DNA of 13,968 nt, taken from Oscillospiraceae bacterium (GTDB lineage Bacteria > Bacillota > Clostridia > Oscillospirales > QAMX01). The position numbers were made by a program, and so were the translations under genes. The notes beneath the pieces are model-generated. The model saw only the letters and a program-made list of their open reading frames with translations. It searched no databases and was not told the origin of the DNA. Positions within the stretch are counted from its first letter, which is position 1. Each line of letters begins with the position of its first letter. Positions 1-5,221 of the stretch are shown here, in pieces. The stretch covers positions 1 to 13,968 of the forward strand of contig CACYBP010000336.1 in NCBI GenBank assembly GCA_902772625.1, in the 5' to 3' direction.

Positions 1-2
1 AA

Positions 3-42
3 GAACCGAAAGGACGCGGCCGAAGCCGCGTCCTTTCGGTTC
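3..42 (-). terminator. Strong hairpin terminator after the NlpC/P60 gene
   Basis: A perfect 18-bp stem (3-20 pairs with 25-42) closes on a 4-nt loop. Read on the minus strand the loop is TTCG flanked by C and G, the very stable UUCG tetraloop. It lies 46 bases past the stop codon of the NlpC/P60 gene. The expected U-tract would lie to the left of position 1, so only the stem can be verified. A smaller 5-bp hairpin (58-62 with 68-72) lies between the stop codon and this stem. Confidence 0.8.
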
Positions 43-88
43 CTTCTATTTAAGAGACCCGCCCTTTGCGGGAGAGTCCTTACGCCTC

Positions 89-1096
89 TCAGCCGAGAAT
101 GCGTCTTGCGCCGGTGAAGTGGGTGTAGTAGTATCCCGAAGCCAGGGTGTCGATGGTCACGCTCTTTCCGGGGGACGGCGCGTGGATGAACCGGCCGCCG
201 CTGATGTAGATGCCCACGTGGCCGTAGCGCTGGCTGCCGCTGGAGAAGAAGACCAGGTCGCCCTTCTTCAGGTTGCCGTAGCTGACCTTGGAGCCGTAAT
301 TGATCTGCGCGGTGTGGGAGATCTTGATGCCGATCTTGTTGAAGCAGTACTTGGTGAAGCCGCCGCAGTCAAAGCCCCTGGACGGAGTCTCGCCGCCCCA
401 GACGTAGGGAACGCCGATGTAGGACTTCGCGATGTCGATCAGCTTGACCGCCTTGGAGGATTCGCCCGAAGAGCCGCTCTTGCCGGAGGAAGATCCGCTC
501 TTTCCGGAGGAGGAACCGCTCTTGCCGGAGGAGGAGCCGGAGGAAGTGGTCTGCGGTTCGGGTTCAGGCTCGCCTTCGACCTCGGTGCGCTTCACCGGGA
601 GGACGAAGTTGGGGTGCATGTACCCGGAGTACTTGCCGCCCAGGGTCTCGACCTTGAACCAGCCTTCTTCGATCCCCTTGATCTTCACGTAGCTGTTGTC
701 CAGCATTTTGGCCGCGATGGGATAGCTGGTGCTGGGGCCGGCGCGCATGTACACCACGTCGCCGATGGTCTTTCCGTAGGAAAGATTGGCGTCGCCGTCT
801 TCCAGGCGGTCGATGTACTTATTGGAAACGTAGCCGACGTAGCCGCCGATCATGACCTTGGCCCAGCCGTTGTCGGTTTCCGCCACGGCGATCTTGGTCC
901 CCTCGGGGATGACGGTGAGCACCTTGGCTTCGGTATCGGGTTCCTCCCGCAGGTTCAGGCCGTTGGCCGTGACCTTTCCGAGGGTAACGCTTTCCACGCC
1001 GTTCTCGTCGGCGAAGCTCGCCACCGAAAGCATCACCGACAGGACGGTGATGACGGCGAGGATCAGTGCGGTCTTTCTGAAGTATTGGGTCTTCAT
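89..1096 (-). CDS. Secreted SH3-SH3-NlpC/P60 cell-wall endopeptidase
   Basis: This is a 335-aa secreted peptidoglycan hydrolase, probably cleaving stem-peptide bonds (gamma-D-Glu/diamino acid type, as known for NlpC/P60 enzymes). Residues 1-29 form a signal peptide, with likely cleavage after SVASFA. Two SH3_3-type wall-binding domains follow at about 38-97 and 107-168; the first carries the typical LNLREEPDTEAKVL signature. A Glu/Pro then Ser/Gly/Lys linker (175-214) leads to the NlpC/P60 domain (about 217-335). The catalytic residues are visible: Cys244 in FDCGGFT, His293 in GHVGIY and His305 in FIHAP. The usual FDCSG is FDCGG here, a tolerated variation. The gene lies 40 bp after a 96-aa gene and probably shares its promoter and WalR-type site. 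The AAAGGA ribosome site is rather far (12 nt) from the ATG. The family is certain; the exact bond cleaved is inferred. Confidence 0.93.
   Translation of the reverse strand: MKTQYFRKTALILAVITVLSVMLSVASFADENGVESVTLGKVTANGLNLREEPDTEAKVLTVIPEGTKIAVAETDNGWAKVMIGGYVGYVSNKYIDRLEDGDANLSYGKTIGDVVYMRAGPSTSYPIAAKMLDNSYVKIKGIEEGWFKVETLGGKYSGYMHPNFVLPVKRTEVEGEPEPEPQTTSSGSSSGKSGSSSGKSGSSSGKSGSSGESSKAVKLIDIAKSYIGVPYVWGGETPSRGFDCGGFTKYCFNKIGIKISHTAQINYGSKVSYGNLKKGDLVFFSSGSQRYGHVGIYISGGRFIHAPSPGKSVTIDTLASGYYYTHFTGARRILG
474..536 (-). repeat. Three 21-bp tandem repeats encoding a Ser/Gly/Lys linker
   Basis: Three consecutive 21-bp units (474-494, 495-515, 516-536) differ at only a few positions. Each encodes a 7-residue SGSSSGK-type linker unit between the SH3 domains and the catalytic domain of the NlpC/P60 protein. 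Copy number could vary by slippage, changing linker length without shifting the frame. Confidence 0.85.
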
Positions 1097-1136
1097 ATGT
1101 CGTATGTGTCCTTTCGTTTGGGTTGGCTCGCGGGGA

Positions 1137-1427
1137 TTATTTTGCGGCGAGCGCTCTTTCCAGCCAGACCGAGGCGACGTCCATGGCCGTGTACAGGCCG
1201 TCCTTTTCGGTCTTTTTGATCACGCGGTCACGGTACCGGACGTTGGGATCGGTGGATTGAAGCTCCACGCGCACCCGGGTGGAAAGGTTCAACCCCTTTT
1301 CCTCCCTGGTCTCCATGACCTGCATCATGATGATGTGGCTGTCGTTGAAATATCCGTAATAGATGAGATTGTCTTTTCTCAAAAGCGGCTTTCCCTTGTA
1401 AGTCAGGATGCCCGCAGATTCGCCCAT
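1137..1427 (-). CDS. Conserved-looking 96-aa hypothetical protein
   Basis: This is a 96-residue soluble protein with no signal peptide or membrane segment and no named domain that I recognise. The N-terminal half is beta-strand-like (ILTYKGKPLLRKDNLIYYGY, then HIIMMQVM). A charged middle contains STDPNVRYRDRVIKK, and the C-terminus is helical (DVASVWLERALAAK). Its composition looks like a real compact domain, and I have an impression of similar small clostridial proteins of unknown function, which I cannot verify. The ATG at 1427 is preceded by AAAGGGG about 10 nt upstream. The gene is the first in a two-gene unit with the NlpC/P60 hydrolase and lies behind a consensus promoter and a WalR-type box, which hints at an envelope-related role. 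Function unknown. Confidence 0.75.
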   Translation of the reverse strand: MGESAGILTYKGKPLLRKDNLIYYGYFNDSHIIMMQVMETREEKGLNLSTRVRVELQSTDPNVRYRDRVIKKTEKDGLYTAMDVASVWLERALAAK

Positions 1428-1488
1428 GTCGTTTTTCCCCTTTCTTTTTTTCTTCCACCGGCGTGGTTTTGCGTCACTCCTTTGAATT

Positions 1489-1527
1489 GTAACAGAGCGG
1501 CGACGCCCTGATTACAAATCGGTAACA
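1489..1527 (-). promoter_or_regulatory. Putative WalR (YycF) binding box
   Basis: On the minus strand, TGTTAC (1527-1522), five bases, then TGTAAT (1516-1511) match the known WalR consensus TGTWAH-N5-TGTWAH without a mismatch. A third half-site, TGTTAC, lies at 1494-1489. Start-to-start spacings are 11 and 22 bp, so all three would face the same side of the helix. The box is about +10 to +26 relative to the inferred start site of the adjacent promoter, a position more typical of repression than activation. The sequence match is direct; binding is inferred. Confidence 0.5.
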
Positions 1528-1542
1528 ATCTTTACGATCTGG

Positions 1543-1571
1543 AGTATAGCATACCGGGAACGGTTTGTCAA
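1543..1571 (-). promoter_or_regulatory. Consensus SigA-type promoter, extended -10
   Basis: Reading the minus strand: -35 TTGACA (1571-1566, perfect), a 17-bp spacer, and -10 TATACT (1548-1543, 5 of 6), preceded by TGC giving an extended -10. The -35 overlaps the stop codon of the upstream aldo/keto reductase gene. It would drive the 96-aa gene and the NlpC/P60 gene, with a leader of about 110 nt holding the WalR-type box. Confidence 0.82.
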
Positions 1572-2518
1572 ATCACTTTTATCGCGCAAACAGGACACGT
1601 TTTTGCGCAATAGCCGCATAAGACGCACTTTTCACGGTCAATAGTCGGTGTTTTTTGATTTTTTTCAAAAAAAGCAGCGTGCTGAAAACATTTTTTCACG
1701 CAGTTGCCGCAGCCGATGCAGTCCTCCTCGATGATCAGCCGCCGCTGTCTTTTTTCCAGTTTTTCCTTCTCCTCCGGCCGGAAGGAGCCGGTTTCGGCGA
1801 ACGAGACGTTGGCCTCGATCTCCTCCTCGCTTTGCATTCCCACCGCGCGTGACGCGGCGAAGGGCAGCGAAAAGGCGTATTTCAGGCATTCCTCCGCCCG
1901 CCGGAAGAGATTGCCGCCGCCCAGAGCCTTCATGGTATAGATCCCGATGCCCCAGGACGCGGCGTCGGTGAGAGCCTTTTCCATATCCTCCCGCGTTCCG
2001 TCGGCGATGCCCACGCCCTCCAGGTTGATGATGGGGTGGATCACGTCAAGCCCCACGCTCATGGCGCCGCGCACCGCGGCCACGTGGTGCATGGACGCTC
2101 CCACCGCCCGGATGACCCCCTTCGCCTGATAAGACCGGAGGGTCTCCAGGGCCTCCATATGCCCCTTGAGGGTATAGATGCTCTCCTGCTCGTGCAGGAG
2201 GAAGATATCGATCACGTCCCGGTCCAGTTCCCGTCTGGCCTCCTCCACCGCCTCCACGGCGCCCTTTCTGTCGTAGGCGTAGGTCTTGGTGGCGATCACC
2301 GCCTCGCCCTGATATCCCCGGAGTCCCGCGCGGATATGGGGGTAATTCTGATAATACTGGGCGGTGTCCAGGAAATTGATCCCCCGGGAAAAGGCGTATT
2401 TGAGAAGCTCCCCCGCCCGCTCGGGCGGAAGATCGGCCTGCAGCGGGCTGAAGGTCAGGGTGCCGTAGCAGAGCTCCGACACCTCGATGCCGGTACGGCC
2501 CAGCGGATTTCTTTTCAT
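1568..2518 (-). CDS. Aldo/keto reductase with C-terminal 2[4Fe-4S] ferredoxin domain
   Basis: This 316-aa cytoplasmic oxidoreductase belongs to the class of aldo/keto reductases fused to a ferredoxin, common in anaerobes. The TIM-barrel part covers about 1-245. The family's catalytic tetrad is visible: Asp51 and Tyr55 in DTAQYY, Lys78 in ATKTY, and His109 in LLHE. Residues 260-316 carry two CxxCxxCxxxC clusters (Cys267/270/273/277 and Cys298/301/304/308), the second followed by Pro, consistent with two [4Fe-4S] clusters. The substrate is unknown; the fusion suggests electron exchange between NAD(P)H and ferredoxin-type carriers. The ATG at 2518 is preceded by GGGGAG. No clear promoter lies directly upstream, only the hairpin after ireB, so expression may depend on read-through. 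The promoter of the next transcription unit overlaps the stop codon. Confidence 0.93.
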   Translation of the reverse strand: MKRNPLGRTGIEVSELCYGTLTFSPLQADLPPERAGELLKYAFSRGINFLDTAQYYQNYPHIRAGLRGYQGEAVIATKTYAYDRKGAVEAVEEARRELDRDVIDIFLLHEQESIYTLKGHMEALETLRSYQAKGVIRAVGASMHHVAAVRGAMSVGLDVIHPIINLEGVGIADGTREDMEKALTDAASWGIGIYTMKALGGGNLFRRAEECLKYAFSLPFAASRAVGMQSEEEIEANVSFAETGSFRPEEKEKLEKRQRRLIIEEDCIGCGNCVKKCFQHAAFFEKNQKTPTIDREKCVLCGYCAKTCPVCAIKVI

Positions 2519-2539
2519 GCTTTCTCCCCGGAGTCAGAG

Positions 2540-2590
2540 AAAAAGACCGGGGCATATTCCCGATCCGCGCGGAAGGGGTTTATGCCCGGT
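2540..2590 (-). terminator. Hairpin terminator or attenuator between ireB and the reductase
   Basis: On the minus strand a hairpin forms between 2590-2581 (ACCGGGCATA) and 2556-2546 (TATGCCCCGGT, one bulged base). Further pairing is possible inside the long loop, and the hairpin is followed by a T5 run (2544-2540). It lies 21 bp past the ireB stop codon. Because the reductase has no obvious promoter of its own, this may be a partial terminator that lets some transcription through. Confidence 0.55.
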
Positions 2591-2611
2591 GCTTCTCCAG
2601 TTGTTTAAAGG

Positions 2612-2857
2612 TCACTTTTTCAGGTAACTGCGCACCAGCTCGTTCAGGAGCTCGTCGCGGTCGATCCTGCGGATCAGGCTGCGGGCGTTCTTGTGGTTCG
2701 TGATATAGCCCGGATCCTCCGAGAGCAGATACCCGACGATCTGGTTGAGGGGATTGTACCCTTTTTCCTCCAGCGCGTCGTAGACCTGGGAGAGAATGCT
2801 CTTCATCTCGAATTCTCTGGCTTTGCTGACGTCGAATTTTACGGTATCGCCGGACAT
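2612..2857 (-). CDS. ireB: IreB family regulatory phosphoprotein (UPF0297)
   Basis: This 81-aa cytoplasmic protein shows the hallmark sequence of the IreB/UPF0297 family: TVKFD near the N-terminus, then [20 protein letters not shown] and [20 protein letters not shown]. In Enterococcus faecalis IreB is a substrate of the PASTA kinase IreK and negatively affects cephalosporin resistance. The start at 2857 is chosen because AGAGGTGA lies just upstream and family members begin here; an in-frame ATG at 2920 falls inside the promoter region. From memory, two N-terminal threonines are phosphorylated in E. faecalis; here the N-terminus MSGDTVKF keeps only one, Thr5. The usual neighbour ruvX (yrrK) is absent; a hairpin and an aldo/keto reductase follow instead. 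Confidence 0.93.
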   Translation of the reverse strand: MSGDTVKFDVSKAREFEMKSILSQVYDALEEKGYNPLNQIVGYLLSEDPGYITNHKNARSLIRRIDRDELLNELVRSYLKK

Positions 2858-2878
2858 TTCATTCACCTCTCGTTTTTC

Positions 2879-2896
2879 CGGCGGAGGCTTCCGCCG
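2879..2896 (-). other. Small stem-loop in the ireB leader
   Basis: A 7-bp GC stem (2879-2885 with 2890-2896) with a 4-nt loop lies between the inferred ireB transcription start (about 2902) and its ribosome binding site. No U-tract follows, so it is not a terminator. It may stabilise the mRNA 5' end; this is inference. Confidence 0.35.
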
Positions 2897-2908
2897 TTCT
2901 TTACCTAT

Positions 2909-2937
2909 ACTATACACCATCCCGCGAGAATTTGCAA
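2909..2937 (-). promoter_or_regulatory. SigA-type promoter of ireB
   Basis: Minus strand: -35 TTGCAA (2937-2932), a 17-bp spacer, then -10 TATAGT (2914-2909). The leader to the ireB start codon is about 45 nt and contains a 7-bp GC hairpin directly before the ribosome binding site. Confidence 0.68.
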
Positions 2938-3009
2938 GTCCCGACTTGGAAAAGGGGGCGGCGGAGCCTTTTTTCTCACGAAGCGTCGGACGGAAGGCGG
3001 CGCGCCCGG

Positions 3010-3038
3010 AAAAAAAGAGGACGGAAGCTCCGTCCTCT
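3010..3038 (-). terminator. Rho-independent terminator after the lipoprotein gene
   Basis: A perfect 10-bp stem (3016-3025 with 3029-3038) has a 3-nt loop and is followed on the minus strand by a T6 run (3015-3010). It is placed 58 bp past the lipoprotein stop codon and closes the amidase-lipoprotein unit. Confidence 0.88.
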
Positions 3039-3095
3039 AAATTCGATAGGCCGTATCCGGTCTTTTTCGGAGACGTTTAGGGCGCGGGACGAGGG

Positions 3096-3920
3096 TCATT
3101 CGGCCTCGGTCCCGGTCTCGATCATCTCTCCCCCGTTCCACACCTCTTCATAATAGGGCTCCTTTTCGAGAAGCTCCTTCCAGTCTCCCGAGCCCATGAT
3201 GTGTCTTAAAAATCTGTCTTTCTTCCGGAGAAGCAGAAGGGGACTTTCCCCCTCTCGGTATTCCTTTTCCAGGAGAATGATGAAATTAACTTCGGCAACG
3301 TTTCTTTCTATTTCGTCCTTCAGATTATCGTACCGATCCGGATTTTCTTCCCGCAGTCCCTGCTTTTCAAGCTGCCGGCGGCACAGATCGATGGTCACCA
3401 GGGCGTCGATCTTCTCGTTCACCAGATAATCGCGGAGCAGCTCTTCATCCGAAGGGATGGGACGCGGTTCGGCCATATATTGGGAGTAAATCCCGTCCAT
3501 CTCGTCGGTTATGGCGACCCTTTTAACGTAATCCTCCTCTTTCATCGTTTTCGGGTCGTGCGACGCGTCGAAATCCGCAAGCTCGGTTTCCAGCTCTCGG
3601 TATCGTTGGAGCGCGGTCTCCTTCGCCGCCTCCGACTCGTCCCTTTCCCGGGCGGAGGCGTCGTTTTTCGCGATCTCTTCCATCAGAATCTCATAATAGG
3701 TCTTGCCCTCTCCCACCGGTACCGAGGCGGAGGGACGCCCCTCCTCCTCCGGTGCATCTTCGTTTCCGGAGGCGGCTTCGGCCTTTTCAGGATTCGATAT
3801 GGCGGAAAGCTCCCCCTCCTCGGTCGAAAAATCAGGAGCGGGAGAGGTGCAGGAAGCGAAAAGGCCCGCGAGGGAAAGGATCAGGAATCCTGCCGTCAGG
3901 CAAATCGCGATCGGTTTCAT
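3096..3920 (-). CDS. Hypothetical lipoprotein with a charged coiled-coil-like body
   Basis: This 274-aa protein starts with a lipoprotein signal peptide: hydrophobic residues 4-20, then FASC with Cys24 as the lipid-modified residue. The lipobox is slightly off consensus, with Phe rather than Leu at -3. An acidic Ser/Pro/Glu-rich spacer (25-72) leads to a charged, largely helical region (about 75-260) rich in Glu, Lys and Arg, containing segments such as RYRELETELADFD and RYDNLKDEIERNVAEVNFI that suggest coiled coils. I recognise no catalytic motif or named domain. The ATG at 3920 has an excellent AAAGGAGG site. The gene starts 25 bp after the stop of the AT-rich amidase gene, so it is probably co-transcribed, yet its base composition is that of the host. 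It may also have a weak promoter of its own at 3959-3988. Function unknown. Confidence 0.85.
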   Translation of the reverse strand: MKPIAICLTAGFLILSLAGLFASCTSPAPDFSTEEGELSAISNPEKAEAASGNEDAPEEEGRPSASVPVGEGKTYYEILMEEIAKNDASARERDESEAAKETALQRYRELETELADFDASHDPKTMKEEDYVKRVAITDEMDGIYSQYMAEPRPIPSDEELLRDYLVNEKIDALVTIDLCRRQLEKQGLREENPDRYDNLKDEIERNVAEVNFIILLEKEYREGESPLLLLRKKDRFLRHIMGSGDWKELLEKEPYYEEVWNGGEMIETGTEAE

Positions 3921-3945
3921 TGGTTTTCCTCCTTTTTGTTCCTCG

Positions 3946-4977
3946 TCATCCTTGTTTTATTCTAATGACGACAATAAATTTATTGTAATTGTTATTCAAT
4001 ACGGACGACAAATATCGAAATTCATCTGTTGAATGCTGAGCCATACGTAAGTCATCGGAATACTTTTGATAAACAACCATAGAATGTGTTCTCGCTGTTC
4101 CAGAAGCTGGGTTACACAACTGAATGATATCGCCCTTTTTAATATTGCTGATAAATGTTTGATAGTTATTCAAAGCACCTTGTGCGCTGAAGTACTGGCA
4201 TGAGTATGCACGTTTATTTCCGCTCCCCACACTATTTGTTCCCCAATGATTTGTAAACTTTGTTGCACTTTTCCATGTTTCAGAATAAGCATACCAACAG
4301 GAATTTGAAGAACTGCTTCCAGTTATAGGTGCCATACCACCATATTTTACAACCTGAGATGCAAAGTTTGTACAATCGCCCCCCATTCCGCTATAGTAAT
4401 TATATGCAGGATTAGGAGAAGATGTATAAAGCTCCATATAGTTGCATGCATTTTTCCGATTATAGGAAGAGTTGGTTGATGAAGTACCTGAAACGCCGCA
4501 TGATTTTACTGCAACAAAATTGCAATTAGCATTGGAGTTCGGAACACTCGTTGCCGAGATACTCAAATAATACTTTCCCGAATAGGTTGAAGTGTATGCA
4601 ATCGAATCAATTGATATTGATGTTCTTGTAGAAGAGGCCACTTGATTCTGAGAAGAATTATATAAACGCAAGTCATAATTTGCACTACTTGACATATTAT
4701 ATATCGCGGCACTTATGTGTTGTCCCAAGGTAACGTTAATATAATAGTAAACAGAAGTACCGGTGGAAATCCCTGTAATTGTTTTCTGATCTCCTAGGTC
4801 AGAGGACAACAGCAGGGCAGTAGAAAACGAGGTATTTGTTGGTGCTGCTATCACCATGCAAGAAATTGATTTTACAATGACGATTACTAATGCGACGAAG
4901 CATAACAATTTTCCTGTTTTCTTCATATGAATGCCTTCACTTTCTCTTTTGTTGTTCTTCATCCTCGTACGATCCAT
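3946..4977 (-). CDS. Secreted PPC-like plus Amidase_6 cysteine amidase, AT-rich
   Basis: This is a 343-aa exported protein. The n-region is long (in-frame Met at 1, 6 and 18), the hydrophobic core is about residues 24-38, and the mature protein starts near APTNTS. Residues about 48-150 resemble a PPC (bacterial pre-peptidase C-terminal) beta-sandwich, with YYYINVTLGQ and GKYYLSIS. Residues about 172-335 match the putative amidase domain Amidase_6: NRKNACNYMELY, NPAYNYY, catalytic-type Cys in GGDCTNFASQ, KKGDIIQL, and His in THSMVV. It probably acts on a wall or extracellular amide bond; the substrate is unknown. A perfect AGGAGGAGG site upstream of 4977 favours that start; 4926 (GAAGG, 7 nt away) gives a more usual signal peptide. 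G+C is about 38% in a sampled 60-base line, far below its neighbours, and the protein is rich in Asn, Ser and Tyr, which suggests horizontal acquisition. Confidence 0.88.
   Translation of the reverse strand: MDRTRMKNNKRESEGIHMKKTGKLLCFVALVIVIVKSISCMVIAAPTNTSFSTALLLSSDLGDQKTITGISTGTSVYYYINVTLGQHISAAIYNMSSSANYDLRLYNSSQNQVASSTRTSISIDSIAYTSTYSGKYYLSISATSVPNSNANCNFVAVKSCGVSGTSSTNSSYNRKNACNYMELYTSSPNPAYNYYSGMGGDCTNFASQVVKYGGMAPITGSSSSNSCWYAYSETWKSATKFTNHWGTNSVGSGNKRAYSCQYFSAQGALNNYQTFISNIKKGDIIQLCNPASGTARTHSMVVYQKYSDDLRMAQHSTDEFRYLSSVLNNNYNKFIVVIRIKQG
3959..3988 (-). promoter_or_regulatory. Possible weak promoter with an embedded 16-bp palindrome
   Basis: Within the 3' end of the amidase gene the minus strand shows TTACAA (3988-3983), an 18-bp gap, then TAGAAT (3964-3959), followed about 40 nt later by the lipoprotein start. 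The spacer largely consists of the perfect palindrome ACAATAAATTTATTGT (3971-3986), which could be an operator. The surrounding DNA is AT-rich, so chance resemblance is a real possibility. Confidence 0.3.
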
Positions 4978-5065
4978 GATCCTCCTCCTGGTTCATACTC
5001 ACTGTAGGGCACCATCCATAGCTTCCCACGCAAAGAATGAGCTTTGTAGAATGTTTACTATTTGT

Positions 5066-5094
5066 AGTATAACATATAACATTATTTTTTTCAA
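5066..5094 (-). promoter_or_regulatory. SigA-type promoter of the amidase gene, extended -10
   Basis: Minus strand: -35 TTGAAA (5094-5089), a 17-bp spacer, -10 TATACT (5071-5066), with TGT before the -10. The spacer and -10 contain two adjacent TGTTATA copies. The leader is about 80 nt and ends in a very strong ribosome binding site before 4977. The whole 4978-5120 stretch is AT-rich like the gene it serves. Confidence 0.72.
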
Positions 5095-5126
5095 CTACTA
5101 TATAAAAAATCTACATAGACGTCCCG

Positions 5127-5155
5127 AAAAAGATCCGGGAAAGAGGATTTCCCGG
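5127..5155 (-). terminator. Second tandem terminator after the pseudokinase operon
   Basis: An 8-bp perfect stem (5135-5142 with 5148-5155) has a 5-nt loop and is followed, after three bases, by a T5 run on the minus strand (5131-5127). It lies just beyond the first terminator and insulates the amidase promoter from the upstream operon. Confidence 0.65.
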
Positions 5156-5161
5156 GAGGCG

Positions 5162-5196
5162 AAAAAGAGGCCGGCTCGCAAGATCGAGCCGGTCTC
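5162..5196 (-). terminator. Rho-independent terminator of the mltG-pseudokinase operon
   Basis: A 12-bp GC-rich stem (5167-5178 with 5185-5196, one G-U type pair) with a 6-nt loop is followed directly by a T5 run on the minus strand (5166-5162). It starts 25 bp past the stop codon of the pseudokinase-TPR gene. Confidence 0.87.
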
Positions 5197-5221
5197 GGTG
5201 CTTTATAATTCGATTAAGGCT

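Noticed and set aside
89..1096. NlpC/P60 gene as a phage lysin or tail-tip protein
   Set aside because: It has a signal peptide, SH3 domains and a wall-regulator-type site, and no phage genes are nearby.
119..1219. 366-codon plus-strand open frame antisense to the NlpC/P60 gene
   Set aside because: The catalytic Cys and His motifs and the signal peptide on the minus strand are unmistakable; the plus-strand translation has no recognisable feature.
1228..1458. 76-codon minus-strand frame starting at a GTG with a Lys-rich N-terminus
   Set aside because: It overlaps the 96-aa gene in another frame, its translation is low-complexity His/Gly/Arg, and the 96-aa frame has the better protein-like sequence.
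1486..1516. TTGTAA...TTACAA inverted repeat in the leader of the 96-aa gene
   Set aside because: It is made by the same bases as the WalR-type half-sites, and the 6-bp arms alone are weak evidence for a separate operator.
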